A stretch of DNA of 64,000 nucleotides from Desulfovibrio sp. (lineage in GTDB: Bacteria > Desulfobacterota > Desulfovibrionia > Desulfovibrionales > Desulfovibrionaceae). The notes beneath the pieces were generated by a model. That model was not told where the DNA came from. It saw only the letters and a program-made list of their open reading frames with translations, and did not search any database. How positions within the stretch are numbered: the stretch's first letter is position 1; each line of letters opens with the position of its first letter. Location of the stretch: NCBI GenBank assembly GCA_016208105.1, contig JACQYS010000031.1, forward strand, positions 1 through 64,000. Reading direction: 5' to 3'. Positions 34,188 to 43,535 of this stretch are shown piece by piece. The position numbers were made by a program, and so were the translations under genes.

Positions 34188-35477
34188 TTACAAGATGGAT
34201 TGGCTGGAACGGGCGCCAGCGATGGTGGACTCTGTGGCGCCGTCCATATCGCCCGAGGCGTCCTCGTCCTGGTCCTGCACGCGTATGCGGTACTTTCTGG
34301 CCATTTCGTCCATGACCTCAAGCACAAAGTCGAGCTGCCGGTCCTGCTGTGTCGACATGCAGGCGGTGCGGATAAGCGCTTGGCCTCTGGGCACGGCGGG
34401 GTAAATGGCCGGAAGGGCGAAGATGCCCCGTTCGAAAAGCTCCTGGGCGAACATGAAGGCCTTCTCGTCAGCCCCGATGGTAATGGGGATGATGGGGGAA
34501 GGCGACTCCGTGATGCGAAGGCCAATCTCCCTGTATGCAGCGCGCATACGGGCCGTGATTGCGTGCAAGCGTTCCACGCGCTCGGGCTCGGCCTCCAGGA
34601 TGTCGATGCAGGTGAGCGCCGCCATGGTGCTCGCGGCGGGCAGGGCCGCGGAGAATATTTGGGTGCGGGACTGATGCTGAATGTACTCAAGAACGTCCAC
34701 TTCATCCGAGGCGATGAAACCCCCGATTGAAGCGAAAGCCTTGGAGAACGTGCCCATGATGAAATCGGCTTCTTTGATCACACCGAAATGTTGGGCCGTG
34801 CCTCGGCCATTGGGGCCGAGCACGCCAAGCCCGTGGGCGTCGTCCAAATAGATGAGAAGGTCGGGAAACTGCTTTTTGAGGGCCGCCAGTTCATCCATGA
34901 CCGCCACGTCGCCAGACATGGAGAAGATGCCCTCGGTGATGAGCAGCACCTGCCCGTCAAAGTCGGGCTTTCCCATCTCCGAGGCGATCTTCCGGGCCGC
35001 GGAAGCAGCGTCGTTGTGGGCGAAGGTGCCCATCTTCTTCGTGCCGCCAACTCCGGCGAAGATGGAAGCATGGTTCTCACGGTCGCAGAGTACATAGTCC
35101 TTGGGCGTAAGCAGGCAGCCAAGCGCTCCAAGGTTGGTGGAAAAACCAGTGACGTGCAGCACGGCGCGTTTCTTGCCGACGAAAGCGGCCAGGCGTTCCT
35201 CAAGGGTCTGGTGGAGAACCATGTTGCCGGAAAGGAAACGGGAGCCGCCTGGTCCCGTGCCCATACGGTATATCGCCTGGGCGGCGGCTTCCTTGACGCG
35301 GGCGTCATGGGCCAATCCCAGGTAGTCGTTGGAGCCGATCATCACCAGGCGTTTGCCGGCAACCTCGACCTCCGTCCCCCAGGAACGGCTGATGGGGCGG
35401 AAGTAAGGGTAGATGCCCGCATCCCGGAGGTTGCGGGTGATGCCGGAAACTTTCTGGCAGCGTTCATGCAATTTCAT
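34188..35477 (-). CDS. Alpha-oxoamine synthase (serine palmitoyltransferase-like)
   Basis: 429 aa, PLP-dependent. Family signatures in order: GSNDYLGLAHD, GPGGSRFLSGN, the conserved DDAHGLGVLG, and FSKAFASIGGF with the Lys that forms the Schiff base. These enzymes condense an amino acid with an acyl-CoA or acyl-ACP (serine palmitoyltransferase, KBL, BioF). The GTFSKAFASIGGF form and the neighbouring GNAT-like acyltransferase point to serine palmitoyltransferase, but KBL or BioF cannot be excluded from sequence alone. It has a polar C-terminal tail. The ATG at 35477 follows AAGGA at 10 nt. Confidence 0.8.
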   Translation of the reverse strand: MKLHERCQKVSGITRNLRDAGIYPYFRPISRSWGTEVEVAGKRLVMIGSNDYLGLAHDARVKEAAAQAIYRMGTGPGGSRFLSGNMVLHQTLEERLAAFVGKKRAVLHVTGFSTNLGALGCLLTPKDYVLCDRENHASIFAGVGGTKKMGTFAHNDAASAARKIASEMGKPDFDGQVLLITEGIFSMSGDVAVMDELAALKKQFPDLLIYLDDAHGLGVLGPNGRGTAQHFGVIKEADFIMGTFSKAFASIGGFIASDEVDVLEYIQHQSRTQIFSAALPAASTMAALTCIDILEAEPERVERLHAITARMRAAYREIGLRITESPSPIIPITIGADEKAFMFAQELFERGIFALPAIYPAVPRGQALIRTACMSTQQDRQLDFVLEVMDEMARKYRIRVQDQDEDASGDMDGATESTIAGARSSQSIL

Positions 35478-35589
35478 CGGCAGATGTTCCTTGCGAGTGG
35501 ATTTGCCGGAGGGGCAAGACGAGCGCGTATGCGCCATTTTAGGAAGGGGGCTCTACCTCAAATACACTCCCCCTGCAACCCTTCGGCCC

Positions 35590-36069
35590 TCAATGGTCCT
35601 TAGCGTTCAGGAATTCCCGGACATGCCGGGCGTTCTCTTTCATTATCTTGGACAATGCTGTCCAGGCTCTGCGGAACTGTCCGGGGAAGGCCGGCGTATA
35701 ATAGACCTCGTCATCGTCATCGGCCAGCACGAGGGTATAGCTGCGTGTCCACACATGGCGTTTGGTGGACCACTCCAGATATATCCAGGCCAGGCGTTCC
35801 CGGCCGTCCTGAGTGTGGCAGCGGGCCACTCCCCAGACGTAGGCTTCGCTGCCTGCGTCCGGTTTGCGGAATTTTATGAAGTCCGGGCGCGAATACGTAA
35901 GGTCAGTCGAAGAACAGTAACCTTTGGAAACAGCCTCCCACGCCTTCGCGTAGTCTTCCTGAGTGAATTGGTGAAGGCCCGAAGGCGGATAGATGAATCC
36001 GTTGAAGAAGGCGAAACCGCCAATGGCCAGGGCCAAAATGGCCAGGGCTCCGAAGAGGAGATTTCTCAC
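35590..36069 (-). CDS. Small exported or membrane-anchored hypothetical protein, 159 aa
   Basis: A single N-terminal transmembrane helix (LLFGALAILALAIGGFAFF) is followed by a soluble domain, probably periplasmic, with many aromatic residues (RHVWTRSYTLVLADDDDEVYY). I chose the GTG at 36069 because GGAG lies 7 nt upstream and the GTGA overlaps the stop of the preceding gene. No family recognised. Its position in the operon suggests a helper in surface glycan or lipid assembly. Confidence 0.7.
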   Translation of the reverse strand: MRNLLFGALAILALAIGGFAFFNGFIYPPSGLHQFTQEDYAKAWEAVSKGYCSSTDLTYSRPDFIKFRKPDAGSEAYVWGVARCHTQDGRERLAWIYLEWSTKRHVWTRSYTLVLADDDDEVYYTPAFPGQFRRAWTALSKIMKENARHVREFLNAKDH

Positions 36070-36509
36070 TTGTGAGCTCCGCCGGGTGCGAGCGGATCGC
36101 ATACTGTCCAGCCCATGGCCCATCCCTCTGCTTGGAGACGCCTGGCGCGGGCAAGCTTCTCTTCAGCCAAGAGGATATAGTCGGCGTTGCGCATGTCTTT
36201 GGCCTGGGTCTTGCGGATGGCCCGCGTCACCCGGTCCTGCGTGACAAGCGCATCTGAGGGGGGCGACTCGCCCCGCGACTGCATCTCGAGCTGACGCAAT
36301 TCCAAAGCCTTGCCGGTCTGGTAATTGAAGTCAAAATGGCGTTCTTTCATTATCAGGGAGTTCTCGCCGTCGTTTATGAGCCCCCTGAAGAAACGCCCCG
36401 GGTCGAGTACCGGATAGACTTCCGGCAATTTCATGAATCCCTTGTAGAACGTGAGACCCAAGCAGAAGAGCAGCCCAAGCTTCACCAACGGGGTCAGGTT
36501 AATCCGCAC
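36066..36509 (-). CDS. Small membrane-anchored hypothetical protein, 147 aa
   Basis: An N-terminal transmembrane helix (KLGLLFCLGLTFYKGFM) precedes a charged helical domain rich in Arg, Gln and Glu. I chose the GTG at 36509 because AAGGAG lies 7 nt upstream; the gene overlaps the end of the GT-C gene by 11 nt and the next gene by 4 nt. No family recognised. Together with the 159-aa gene it forms a tightly coupled pair. Confidence 0.7.
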   Translation of the reverse strand: MRINLTPLVKLGLLFCLGLTFYKGFMKLPEVYPVLDPGRFFRGLINDGENSLIMKERHFDFNYQTGKALELRQLEMQSRGESPPSDALVTQDRVTRAIRKTQAKDMRNADYILLAEEKLARARRLQAEGWAMGWTVCDPLAPGGAHK

Positions 36510-38112
36510 TGACGGGCTCCTTTCGCTTGTATATGACCAGGGGGCTTTGGGGCGGCCCGGCCGGTACGAAGGAATGGAACTGAGGGCCAGCGCGGTTGCC
36601 AAAAGTCTCGTCAGGCATGTCCAGATCGATCCGCTCGTAGTCGCGGGCTAGATCCAGGTGGGCGATGATGAATTCTCTGGGGGCAAAAAGGAATCCGTCT
36701 CGGTTCACCCGCACGTCCCGGCGCATGCTCACCCAATCCGGTTTTTCGTCCGGGGCGATGGGCCCTTGCAGTCCACCGATGACTCGAAATGGAGTGTGAA
36801 ACTGCAGGGGCATGTCTCCGTATTCGGCAAGGATAGTCTGCCCGGGTTTTGCGTGCTCTTTAAAGAAGGTGATCAAGCTCGTGTTAACATCCGGATAGCC
36901 GCAGAGGATTTCAGTCAGATGAAGCTTAAGAGGGATGTTCACCGACGTGAGCATCCTGAAGTCGTTCTGCCAGGGTCTGTTCACGATGGCCAAGCGTTCC
37001 ATGGGGATGAGGTGCAGCCAGTTGGTGAGCCCGACAAGGATGAGAAACAGCGCTCCGGAAGGTCTTGAGAAGCGCCAGAGTAAAATACCTGCCCAAGCCA
37101 GCAGCATGGAACAGGCCGGATAAAAGTGAACGATATAGCGGTGAAACCGTTGGGGGAAGAGGGACAGAATGAGGAAACTACCCATCATGACAAGGACCAT
37201 GAAAAGGCAGAATCGTTCCCTTGGGTCCTGCGGTCCTCCCCTGCCAAAAAAGAATCCGCGCCAACGCCAAGCCAGTGCCGCAAGCACGGGCAAGGGAATC
37301 ATGAACATCACCCAGTCCGAGAAGTAGAGCATGATGTTCTCGGGCACGAGCATGATATTGAAAAGGGTGGATTGGCGGCCCAGACGGTAAAGGAAGATCC
37401 CCGGAACAACCAGGGCCGAGGCTGATGCAATGACGAGCGCGATGCGCGTCAGCGTCAGCTCCTGGCGATAGAGCAGCAGGGCGGCGATGAGCAGGGGCGG
37501 GGCAAGGGAGAGAAGAAGCAGATAGTTGGCGTGAAAAAGGAGCCCAAACCCGATACCGATTGCGAGAAGCGGAGGCCAGCGGCGCTTCCAGTCCCCCAGG
37601 AAACCCCAGAAAATGATCAGGAGTATGAGGCCGCCCGCTGAGTAGTACCGACCTTGCCGGGCATACAAAAGAAAGGGGACATGCAGGGTGAGAAGTGCTG
37701 CGGAAAGTCGCGCCCAGGTTTTGTCCCCGAAACGGCTGAGAACCAGGGCGTACGTCCCCGCGATGCAGGCCAGGCCGGTAACTGCGAAGAAAAACCTGGC
37801 CCAGAATGTGGACTGAGGGTCCACCAGTTGCCCAGCGGCGGACATGTAGATCTGCATCCATGGGGACCAGCGCCAGACCATGTCCGCATCAAACTCACGG
37901 CGCTCCTCTTGGGAGATGAGATTCACTCCGTCGGTGACGTAGGGGGTCCCTGTCTTTATGACGTTGCGGGCAAGATTCGCTGTCTCCGCCTCGTCCTGCC
38001 ACAAGGGGCGGGCGCCGAGGTTGAAAAAGATCAGGAAGGCTCCGAGGGCTAGGGTGGCCCATAAAACGGGGTCTTGCCACGCGCGTGCGGGGGGGGGAGT
38101 GGATGTACTCAT
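36499..38112 (-). CDS. GT-C glycosyltransferase of the PMT/ArnT family
   Basis: 537 aa from the ATG at 38112, with about ten or more transmembrane helices. The first periplasmic loop holds PLWQDEAETANLARN, whose Asp-Glu pair is the GT-C catalytic motif. The C-terminus is a soluble periplasmic domain (GQTILAEYGDMPLQF). Such enzymes take sugar from a polyprenyl-phosphate donor and decorate lipid A, glycans or proteins outside the membrane. An ATG at 38181 is in frame; neither start has an SD. It is the first gene of the long minus-strand operon. Confidence 0.82.
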   Translation of the reverse strand: MSTSTPPPARAWQDPVLWATLALGAFLIFFNLGARPLWQDEAETANLARNVIKTGTPYVTDGVNLISQEERREFDADMVWRWSPWMQIYMSAAGQLVDPQSTFWARFFFAVTGLACIAGTYALVLSRFGDKTWARLSAALLTLHVPFLLYARQGRYYSAGGLILLIIFWGFLGDWKRRWPPLLAIGIGFGLLFHANYLLLLSLAPPLLIAALLLYRQELTLTRIALVIASASALVVPGIFLYRLGRQSTLFNIMLVPENIMLYFSDWVMFMIPLPVLAALAWRWRGFFFGRGGPQDPRERFCLFMVLVMMGSFLILSLFPQRFHRYIVHFYPACSMLLAWAGILLWRFSRPSGALFLILVGLTNWLHLIPMERLAIVNRPWQNDFRMLTSVNIPLKLHLTEILCGYPDVNTSLITFFKEHAKPGQTILAEYGDMPLQFHTPFRVIGGLQGPIAPDEKPDWVSMRRDVRVNRDGFLFAPREFIIAHLDLARDYERIDLDMPDETFGNRAGPQFHSFVPAGPPQSPLVIYKRKEPVSAD

Positions 38113-38255
38113 GGGTTGGGCTTGCACCCAGTACCCGCAAACGTGGACGAAAACAAGGGTAAGCTCATTGGGGCTTGACATGCCCCCGGGTTTGGGGATT
38201 AATCCCGCGTTCCCGATCTCTAAGCCAGATCGATCTACTCTGGAGGAATTCCCCG

Positions 38256-39062
38256 ATGATGAACGGCAAGAAAGTGGTGGTGGTCATGCCGGCCTACAAC
38301 GCCGCCGCCACACTCGAACGCACCCTCGCCGAGGTGCCTCGCGATATCGTCGATGATGTCATCCTGGTGGACGACGCCAGCCGTGACAACACCATAGAAC
38401 ATGCCCGCAAGCTCGGAATCAAGTGCTTCCTGCATGAGCGTAACTGGGGGTATGGGCGCAATCAGAAAACCTGCTATGCCGAGGCCCTCAAGATGGGCGC
38501 TGACGTGGCCATCATGGTCCACCCCGACTATCAGTACACGCCGCTTATTATCCCGGCCATAGCCAATCTGGCCACGTCCGGACTCTATGATGTGGTGATC
38601 GCTTCCCGCATTTTGGGCGGCACAGCGCTTCAAGGCGGCATGCCGGGTTACAAGTATGTCTCCAATCGTTTCCTGACGCTGTCGCAGAACCTGCTCATGG
38701 GAGCCAAGCTTTCGGAGTACCACACTGGCTATCGGGCATTCACCCGTGAGGTTCTGGAAAAGCTGCCTTTGTGGGAGAACTCCGACGACTTCGTGTTCGA
38801 CAACCAGATGCTTGCCCAGGCGCTGTATTTCGGTTTTAAGATAGGCGAGGTAAGTTGCCCGACCAAATATTTTGAAGAGGCCAGTTCCATCAACTTCAAG
38901 CGCAGCTGTGTTTACGGGCTCGGCTGCCTGAAGACCGCCTGGCAGTTCCGCATGCAGAAGATGGGCAGGGCAAATCACAAGATATTCGATCCCAACGGCC
39001 GGGGGCTGAACGACCCCGAGGCCGGCTACTACACCGACCAGACCGCGACCTGCTATCCGTAG
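38256..39062 (+). CDS. Family 2 glycosyltransferase, dolichol-P-sugar synthase-like
   Basis: 268 aa, soluble. The GT-A motifs are [27 protein letters not shown] and VHPDYQYTP, the last standing where the DxD normally is. GGAGG lies 9 nt before the ATG at 38256 (38259 is also possible). It is divergent from the GT-C operon and followed by a strong terminator, so it is a single-gene unit. It likely makes a polyprenyl-phosphate sugar donor or adds one residue to a glycan. Confidence 0.87.
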   Translation: MMNGKKVVVVMPAYNAAATLERTLAEVPRDIVDDVILVDDASRDNTIEHARKLGIKCFLHERNWGYGRNQKTCYAEALKMGADVAIMVHPDYQYTPLIIPAIANLATSGLYDVVIASRILGGTALQGGMPGYKYVSNRFLTLSQNLLMGAKLSEYHTGYRAFTREVLEKLPLWENSDDFVFDNQMLAQALYFGFKIGEVSCPTKYFEEASSINFKRSCVYGLGCLKTAWQFRMQKMGRANHKIFDPNGRGLNDPEAGYYTDQTATCYP

Positions 39063-39122
39063 GCGATCTGGTTATTTTCCCCCCTCTTCCGGCTTTCCCG
39101 CGACAGGAGAGGGCCTGCTGAT

Positions 39123-39158
39123 CAACAAAGAACCCCGCCCCGGCGGGGTTCTTTGTTG
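39123..39158 (+). terminator. Rho-independent terminator
   Basis: A perfect inverted repeat of 17 bases each side: CAACAAAGAACCCCGCC (39123-39139) against 39142-39158. The tip must leave a few bases unpaired. The downstream arm supplies TTCTTTGTTG in place of a pure T-run, and the upstream arm is A-rich, so it may work in both directions. It ends the family 2 glycosyltransferase transcript. Confidence 0.85.
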
Positions 39159-39213
39159 CCTGAAGGAGCACCGGTACAGACTGCTGAAGGCGATAGCCGG
39201 ACCGGATTTGCCT

Positions 39214-39279
39214 AGACTTGCAAGTCTGACAAATTTTCTAGGCGACTTTTCTGGTAAACTATCTTATATAAATTAGTTT
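39214..39279 (+). promoter_or_regulatory. Palindromic promoter/operator region of the second chemoreceptor
   Basis: AGACTTGCAAGTCT (39214-39227) is a perfect 14-bp palindrome. CCTAGA (39211-39216) is inverted as TCTAGG (39237-39242), and AAACTA (39256-39261) as TAGTTT (39274-39279) around an AT-rich core containing TTATATAAAT. The arrangement suggests a dimeric regulator site near a promoter. No sigma-28 or sigma-54 consensus is seen. Confidence 0.4.
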
Positions 39280-39373
39280 GCCTTCTGATTTCGGATTTTA
39301 TACAATAAAATCACCATTGCTGAGGAGGAGTTCGCCGGGGCGCGTTTGTTTGATGGTTGAGAGGAGGCTCCTC

Positions 39374-41719
39374 ATGTTCGCTAAGGTCAAAATCCAGACA
39401 AAACTTCAGGCAGCGGTGATGTGCATTGTGTTATTCGCGGTACTCGTTTCAGCGGGAATCGCGATTTTTAACATCTACAGCAGGGCGCTCACCTTGGGCC
39501 AGGCCTTGGCGGAAACATCCGCGGATGGAGTTAGCGATGCGGTCGCGCTGTATCATGATACAGCCAAAAGTCTCTTGGAGGCAGTCTGCGACAATCTCAA
39601 CGCCAACGTCGATCCGGCCAATTTCGGCAAGGAAACAGACGGCAAGTTTACTCTCGTTGATGGTATAAAGAAGAAATACCATGCCGACGCGACGATTTTC
39701 TTGCGCGAGGGCAACAGCTTCGTGCGGATTTCCACGAATGTGGAGCAAGAAGGTAAGCGCATGGTCGGGACTTCAATTAAGGACGGTCCCGTCTATGAAG
39801 CTTTGGCAGCCGGAAAGTCCTACTCGGGATTGGCTACGGTCGGCGGAGTGCTGAAATTTGTGGACTACAAGCCGATAATGGACGGCGGAAAAGTCCTGGG
39901 AGCTATTTTCGCAGGTCTCAATGTGTTCAGCAAGGAACTACAAGAGTACCTCAAAACCGTGAAGGTGGACGGAAAGGGCTACCCGTTCATCATCAACGAC
40001 AAGGGAGTCTTCGTCTACCATCCCGACGCATCCTTGATAAACCAGGATGCCGTTCAGAAACTCCCCACAATTGGCAAACTTCTGACTGAAAACACGCAGA
40101 AATACCTCGTCTACGAATTCAAAGGCGAACAGAAGGTGGCTGCTTTAAAAACCTACGACCCCTTTAAGTGGAAGATCTATTTCGGAATGAGCCGGGCGGA
40201 AACCCTGCATGGCCTGGACTGGGTGATTTACAAATCCTCGCTGACAGGGCTTCTCGTGGCCATGGTAGCGTCCGGGCTGACCCTCTTCCTGGTTATCACC
40301 AGGGTGGTCATGGCCCCGGTGAAGCGCATCGCAGAGGCTTCCGAACAGATCGCCAGGGGGGAGTACAACGTCTCCATGGACTATGAGGCCAAGGACGCCC
40401 TGGGCGAGACCGCCGAGTCCGTGAAGCGTCTGGCTGCCACTGTAAAGGAGAAGATCGGCTTTATTCAAGGAGTGATGGACTCCATCCGGGCTCCCAACGT
40501 CATCTGCGACGGGGATGGGAATGTCCTCCGGGTAAATCAGGAGATGCTTGATTTCATGCAGATTGGAGGGTCACCGGAGTCCTGGGTGGGCAAGAAGGCA
40601 GGAGAGTGCATCTTCGGCGACGCTTCTCGTATAACTGTTGTGCAAAGGGCCGTAGCGGAAAAGAAGGCCCTGATCGCACAGCTCCTTGACCCGGTGACAC
40701 GGAAGGGGGCGCAAAAGCACGTTCGCGTTGATGCAGTGCCCCTGTACGACCTGGATGGCCATCTGATCGGCGGGTGTTCCATCTGGACCGACCTGACCGA
40801 CGTGGTGGCGGGCCAGAAGGCCGTAGAGGAGAACCACAGGCAGCTTCTCGAACTGGCGGAAGAGATAGATGGTTTCACGCACAGGGTTGCCGCGGCCTCG
40901 GAGCAGCTTTCCGCCCAGATCGAGCAGGCCTCCAGGGGTACGGAAAACCAGCGTGAACGCACCACGTCCACAGCCACGGCCATGGAAGAAATGAACGCCA
41001 CGGTGATGGAGGTCGCCCGCCACGCGTCCGAGGCCGCCAACGGGTCCCGGGAAGTCCAGTCCAAATCAAACCACGGGTCCGAGGTTGTGGGCAAAGTCAT
41101 CGAGGCCATGGGCAAGGTCAACACCATGTCCAAGGAACTCTCTGAAGAAATAAACGACCTGGGGCGCCAGGCAGCGGACATCACCTCAATCATCAATGTC
41201 ATCCAGGATATCGCTGACCAGACCAACCTCTTGGCTTTGAACGCGGCCATCGAGGCCGCCAGGGCTGGGGAGGCCGGACGTGGCTTCGCTGTCGTGGCGG
41301 ACGAGGTGCGCAAGCTGGCCGAGCGGACCATGAGCGCCACCACCGAGGTCACAGGTTCCATCCAAGCCATAACAGGCACTGTGGACAAGAACGTGCGCAG
41401 TGTGACCCAGGCCGTGGAGGCCATAGAATCTTCCAACAGGCTGGCTTCCCAGGCCGGTGAATCCCTCAAGGAGATACTGGCCATCGCGGGCAAGGCGGTG
41501 GATCAGATCACGTCCATCGCCACTGCAGCAGAGCAGCAGTCAGCCACATCGGAAGAGATCAACCGCAGCATCGACGAGATCAATGCCATCGCTTCTGAAA
41601 CCGCTGAGGGGATGAACCACTCGGCGCAGGCTGTTTCCGATCTGGCACGGCAGGTGGGTGATCTCCGGCAACTCGTGGCCCGCATGAGCGGCGCTGACCA
41701 GCCCAGGGCGCTCAGCTAG
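39374..41719 (+). CDS. Methyl-accepting chemotaxis protein with Cache sensor and PAS domain
   Basis: 781 aa. Transmembrane helix 1 covers about residues 12-36; the periplasmic Cache-type sensor includes [18 protein letters not shown] and [10 protein letters not shown], typical of single-Cache receptors. Transmembrane helix 2 is near residue 290, followed by HAMP, a PAS-like domain ([14 protein letters not shown]) and the signalling hairpin with [18 protein letters not shown]. It has the same order as the receptor at 4289-6805 but a different sensor. The ATG at 39374 follows GAGGAGG at about 6 nt; that SD lies in a short self-complementary stretch. No CheR pentapeptide at the C-terminus. Confidence 0.9.
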   Translation: MFAKVKIQTKLQAAVMCIVLFAVLVSAGIAIFNIYSRALTLGQALAETSADGVSDAVALYHDTAKSLLEAVCDNLNANVDPANFGKETDGKFTLVDGIKKKYHADATIFLREGNSFVRISTNVEQEGKRMVGTSIKDGPVYEALAAGKSYSGLATVGGVLKFVDYKPIMDGGKVLGAIFAGLNVFSKELQEYLKTVKVDGKGYPFIINDKGVFVYHPDASLINQDAVQKLPTIGKLLTENTQKYLVYEFKGEQKVAALKTYDPFKWKIYFGMSRAETLHGLDWVIYKSSLTGLLVAMVASGLTLFLVITRVVMAPVKRIAEASEQIARGEYNVSMDYEAKDALGETAESVKRLAATVKEKIGFIQGVMDSIRAPNVICDGDGNVLRVNQEMLDFMQIGGSPESWVGKKAGECIFGDASRITVVQRAVAEKKALIAQLLDPVTRKGAQKHVRVDAVPLYDLDGHLIGGCSIWTDLTDVVAGQKAVEENHRQLLELAEEIDGFTHRVAAASEQLSAQIEQASRGTENQRERTTSTATAMEEMNATVMEVARHASEAANGSREVQSKSNHGSEVVGKVIEAMGKVNTMSKELSEEINDLGRQAADITSIINVIQDIADQTNLLALNAAIEAARAGEAGRGFAVVADEVRKLAERTMSATTEVTGSIQAITGTVDKNVRSVTQAVEAIESSNRLASQAGESLKEILAIAGKAVDQITSIATAAEQQSATSEEINRSIDEINAIASETAEGMNHSAQAVSDLARQVGDLRQLVARMSGADQPRALS

Positions 41720-41783
41720 GGGAGAGGACGGTCAAGAGTTCCACACCAAAGGCTCTTGGAGAAACAACTGGTTGCAGACTCAC

Positions 41784-41826
41784 GTGAGAGGCCGCCCCCC
41801 CTTTTAAAAGGGGAGCGGCCTCTCAC
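41784..41826. terminator. Bidirectional terminator between convergent genes
   Basis: GTGAGAGGCCGC (41784-41795) pairs with 41815-41826; inside, CCCCTTTT pairs with AAAAGGGG. The stem exceeds 18 bp and lies between the chemoreceptor (ending 41719) and the minus-strand membrane gene (ending 41858), serving both. Confidence 0.85.
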
Positions 41827-41857
41827 TAATTTGATGTAGCCTCAGGTTATTGGGGAC

Positions 41858-43534
41858 TTACCAGAGCTTTGTGCTTTCCCTGCGCCTCCTAGCGGTCAGG
41901 ATCAGGCTGGCAGCGACTAGAAGCCCATAACCGCATACCCCGGCGACGCTCAAGTTGGCCCGGGAGTAGTCTTTGGCCAAGACCACCGCTGGGCGCACCG
42001 GCTGTTCAGTGAGGAACACGGATGAGCTTTCAGGTTGAAACATGTCCGGCTGAAGATTCTGATAGGTGTATTCCCGAATTCTCCATGGTTCGAGCCAGGG
42101 GAGGTGAACAGGATCACCCGCGGATCCGGGAGGAATGAGGGTCAGGCCTGCGGGAATGGCAACGCCGGGAAGCAGTGTGTCGCCGGAATAGCCGACGACC
42201 CGGTGCGTAAGGTACTCCTTGAAACTGAAACCTCCGAAGATGTCTTCCTCACTGGAATTGAGCGAGGCGAGGACGCCATTGCGGTCGTAAAACAAAAACA
42301 TCGTTGGGAGAAAAAGGGTAGCCAGAACCACGTTCCGAAGCATCCCTTTCGGTACGAGGCGGCCTAAGCGGTGCAGACCTTCGAGCACGAAGACGGCAGT
42401 GAATAAATAAGCCACCCAGAGAAATCTGAAGGGATAGATTTCTGAGGATAATACCGAAACCAGTTGAGTGATTTCGCTCCAAACAGTGCCCCATCCGAGA
42501 ACGAGAAAGAGCACCGCGCACACGAGGGGGACCCAGCCGGGGAATCCCGGAGTTGAGTCGCTCCGCTGGGGAAGCAGCCATCCGACGCAGGCAAGGCCAG
42601 CAAGAAAAAGAAACCACCAGCCCACGAGGAGTGACCCATCATAAAAGGCTACTCCGTAGCGAGAGTAGGTGGCCGGGAAATCAAACAGCGGACTTGCGGA
42701 GTCGGTCAGCAGCCCAAGCAGGGCCTCGAAACTCTCATACCCGTGTCCCGGATAGCGGACGAAATCGGCGTATGCGTCAGACACGGCGTGGTATTTAGCG
42801 AGGATGAGGGGGAAGGTGAGAATCTGCGCCCAAAGAACTCGAAAGAGAGGCCTGAGAGAACGCTCGTGAAGGCTGCAAAGCAACGAGCAGGCCAATGCTG
42901 CGAGGTTGGCCCAAACGAACATGTGCAGGGCGCCCTGAAGGAAAACAGTGGCGTTGACCAGTGCGGCTATCCCCAACTGTGCTGGGACATTGCTTCTGGC
43001 CATGAAGAGGGCGGTCAGAAGAGGCAAAAGCAGACAGTTGATGGCCGGGGTGTACCCGATAGCCAGATGTTGGGTGAGCCAGGGGTTGAGAAAGAGAAGA
43101 GTAAAAAGAATGACGGCCAGGAAAGGATCAAAGTCAAGTCGCTTGGCCAGCAGGAGCGTCCCTGCGATGCCGATGAGGAAATGGCCCAGGAAATAAGCCT
43201 TGATGAAAGGCACTGTGTCAAGAACCAGCGCCAGCGGAAGAAACGGCGAAATGCTTACCACTTCCGGATTGGCCCAGTAGGAAAGGTTCTGCAACGTGGA
43301 GAAATGCGCGATCGAATCGGGAATGGTGAAAAATGACAACGGTAGCTGGCCATACTCCGTGATCGATGTGCGCAATACGTGGAAATAGAAAAGTTCTTTC
43401 GGCCAATCGAGAATGCCGACCATGTCGGAGAACAGGTATTCTCCGTTGAAGAGCACAACGAGGGCCATACAGCAGAGCGCCGACAAAGTGGTGTTCGTCC
43501 AGTTCCAACTGGAGCGCGGTGTGTGTGGCAGCAT
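41858..43534 (-). CDS. Large polytopic membrane protein, 558 aa
   Basis: About twelve hydrophobic segments, a long extracytoplasmic C-terminal part (about residues 400-520), and one last helix before a basic end (TARRRRESTKLW). No family is firmly recognised; layout resembles GT-C or YfhO-type membrane proteins of surface glycan clusters. The acidic loop after the first helix (FSDMVGILDWPKELFYF) could be catalytic. The ATG is 1 nt after the zinc dehydrogenase stop, so it is the second gene of a two-gene operon. Confidence 0.75.
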   Translation of the reverse strand: MLPHTPRSSWNWTNTTLSALCCMALVVLFNGEYLFSDMVGILDWPKELFYFHVLRTSITEYGQLPLSFFTIPDSIAHFSTLQNLSYWANPEVVSISPFLPLALVLDTVPFIKAYFLGHFLIGIAGTLLLAKRLDFDPFLAVILFTLLFLNPWLTQHLAIGYTPAINCLLLPLLTALFMARSNVPAQLGIAALVNATVFLQGALHMFVWANLAALACSLLCSLHERSLRPLFRVLWAQILTFPLILAKYHAVSDAYADFVRYPGHGYESFEALLGLLTDSASPLFDFPATYSRYGVAFYDGSLLVGWWFLFLAGLACVGWLLPQRSDSTPGFPGWVPLVCAVLFLVLGWGTVWSEITQLVSVLSSEIYPFRFLWVAYLFTAVFVLEGLHRLGRLVPKGMLRNVVLATLFLPTMFLFYDRNGVLASLNSSEEDIFGGFSFKEYLTHRVVGYSGDTLLPGVAIPAGLTLIPPGSAGDPVHLPWLEPWRIREYTYQNLQPDMFQPESSSVFLTEQPVRPAVVLAKDYSRANLSVAGVCGYGLLVAASLILTARRRRESTKLW

Positions 43535-43535
43535 G

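Larger units (their letters stand above)
39063..39373. other. Intergenic region before the second chemoreceptor
   Basis: Contains the terminator at 39123-39158, an AT-rich stretch at 39230-39310, the palindrome at 39214-39227 and a second inverted repeat at 39256-39279. No gene is supported here. Confidence 0.7.
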
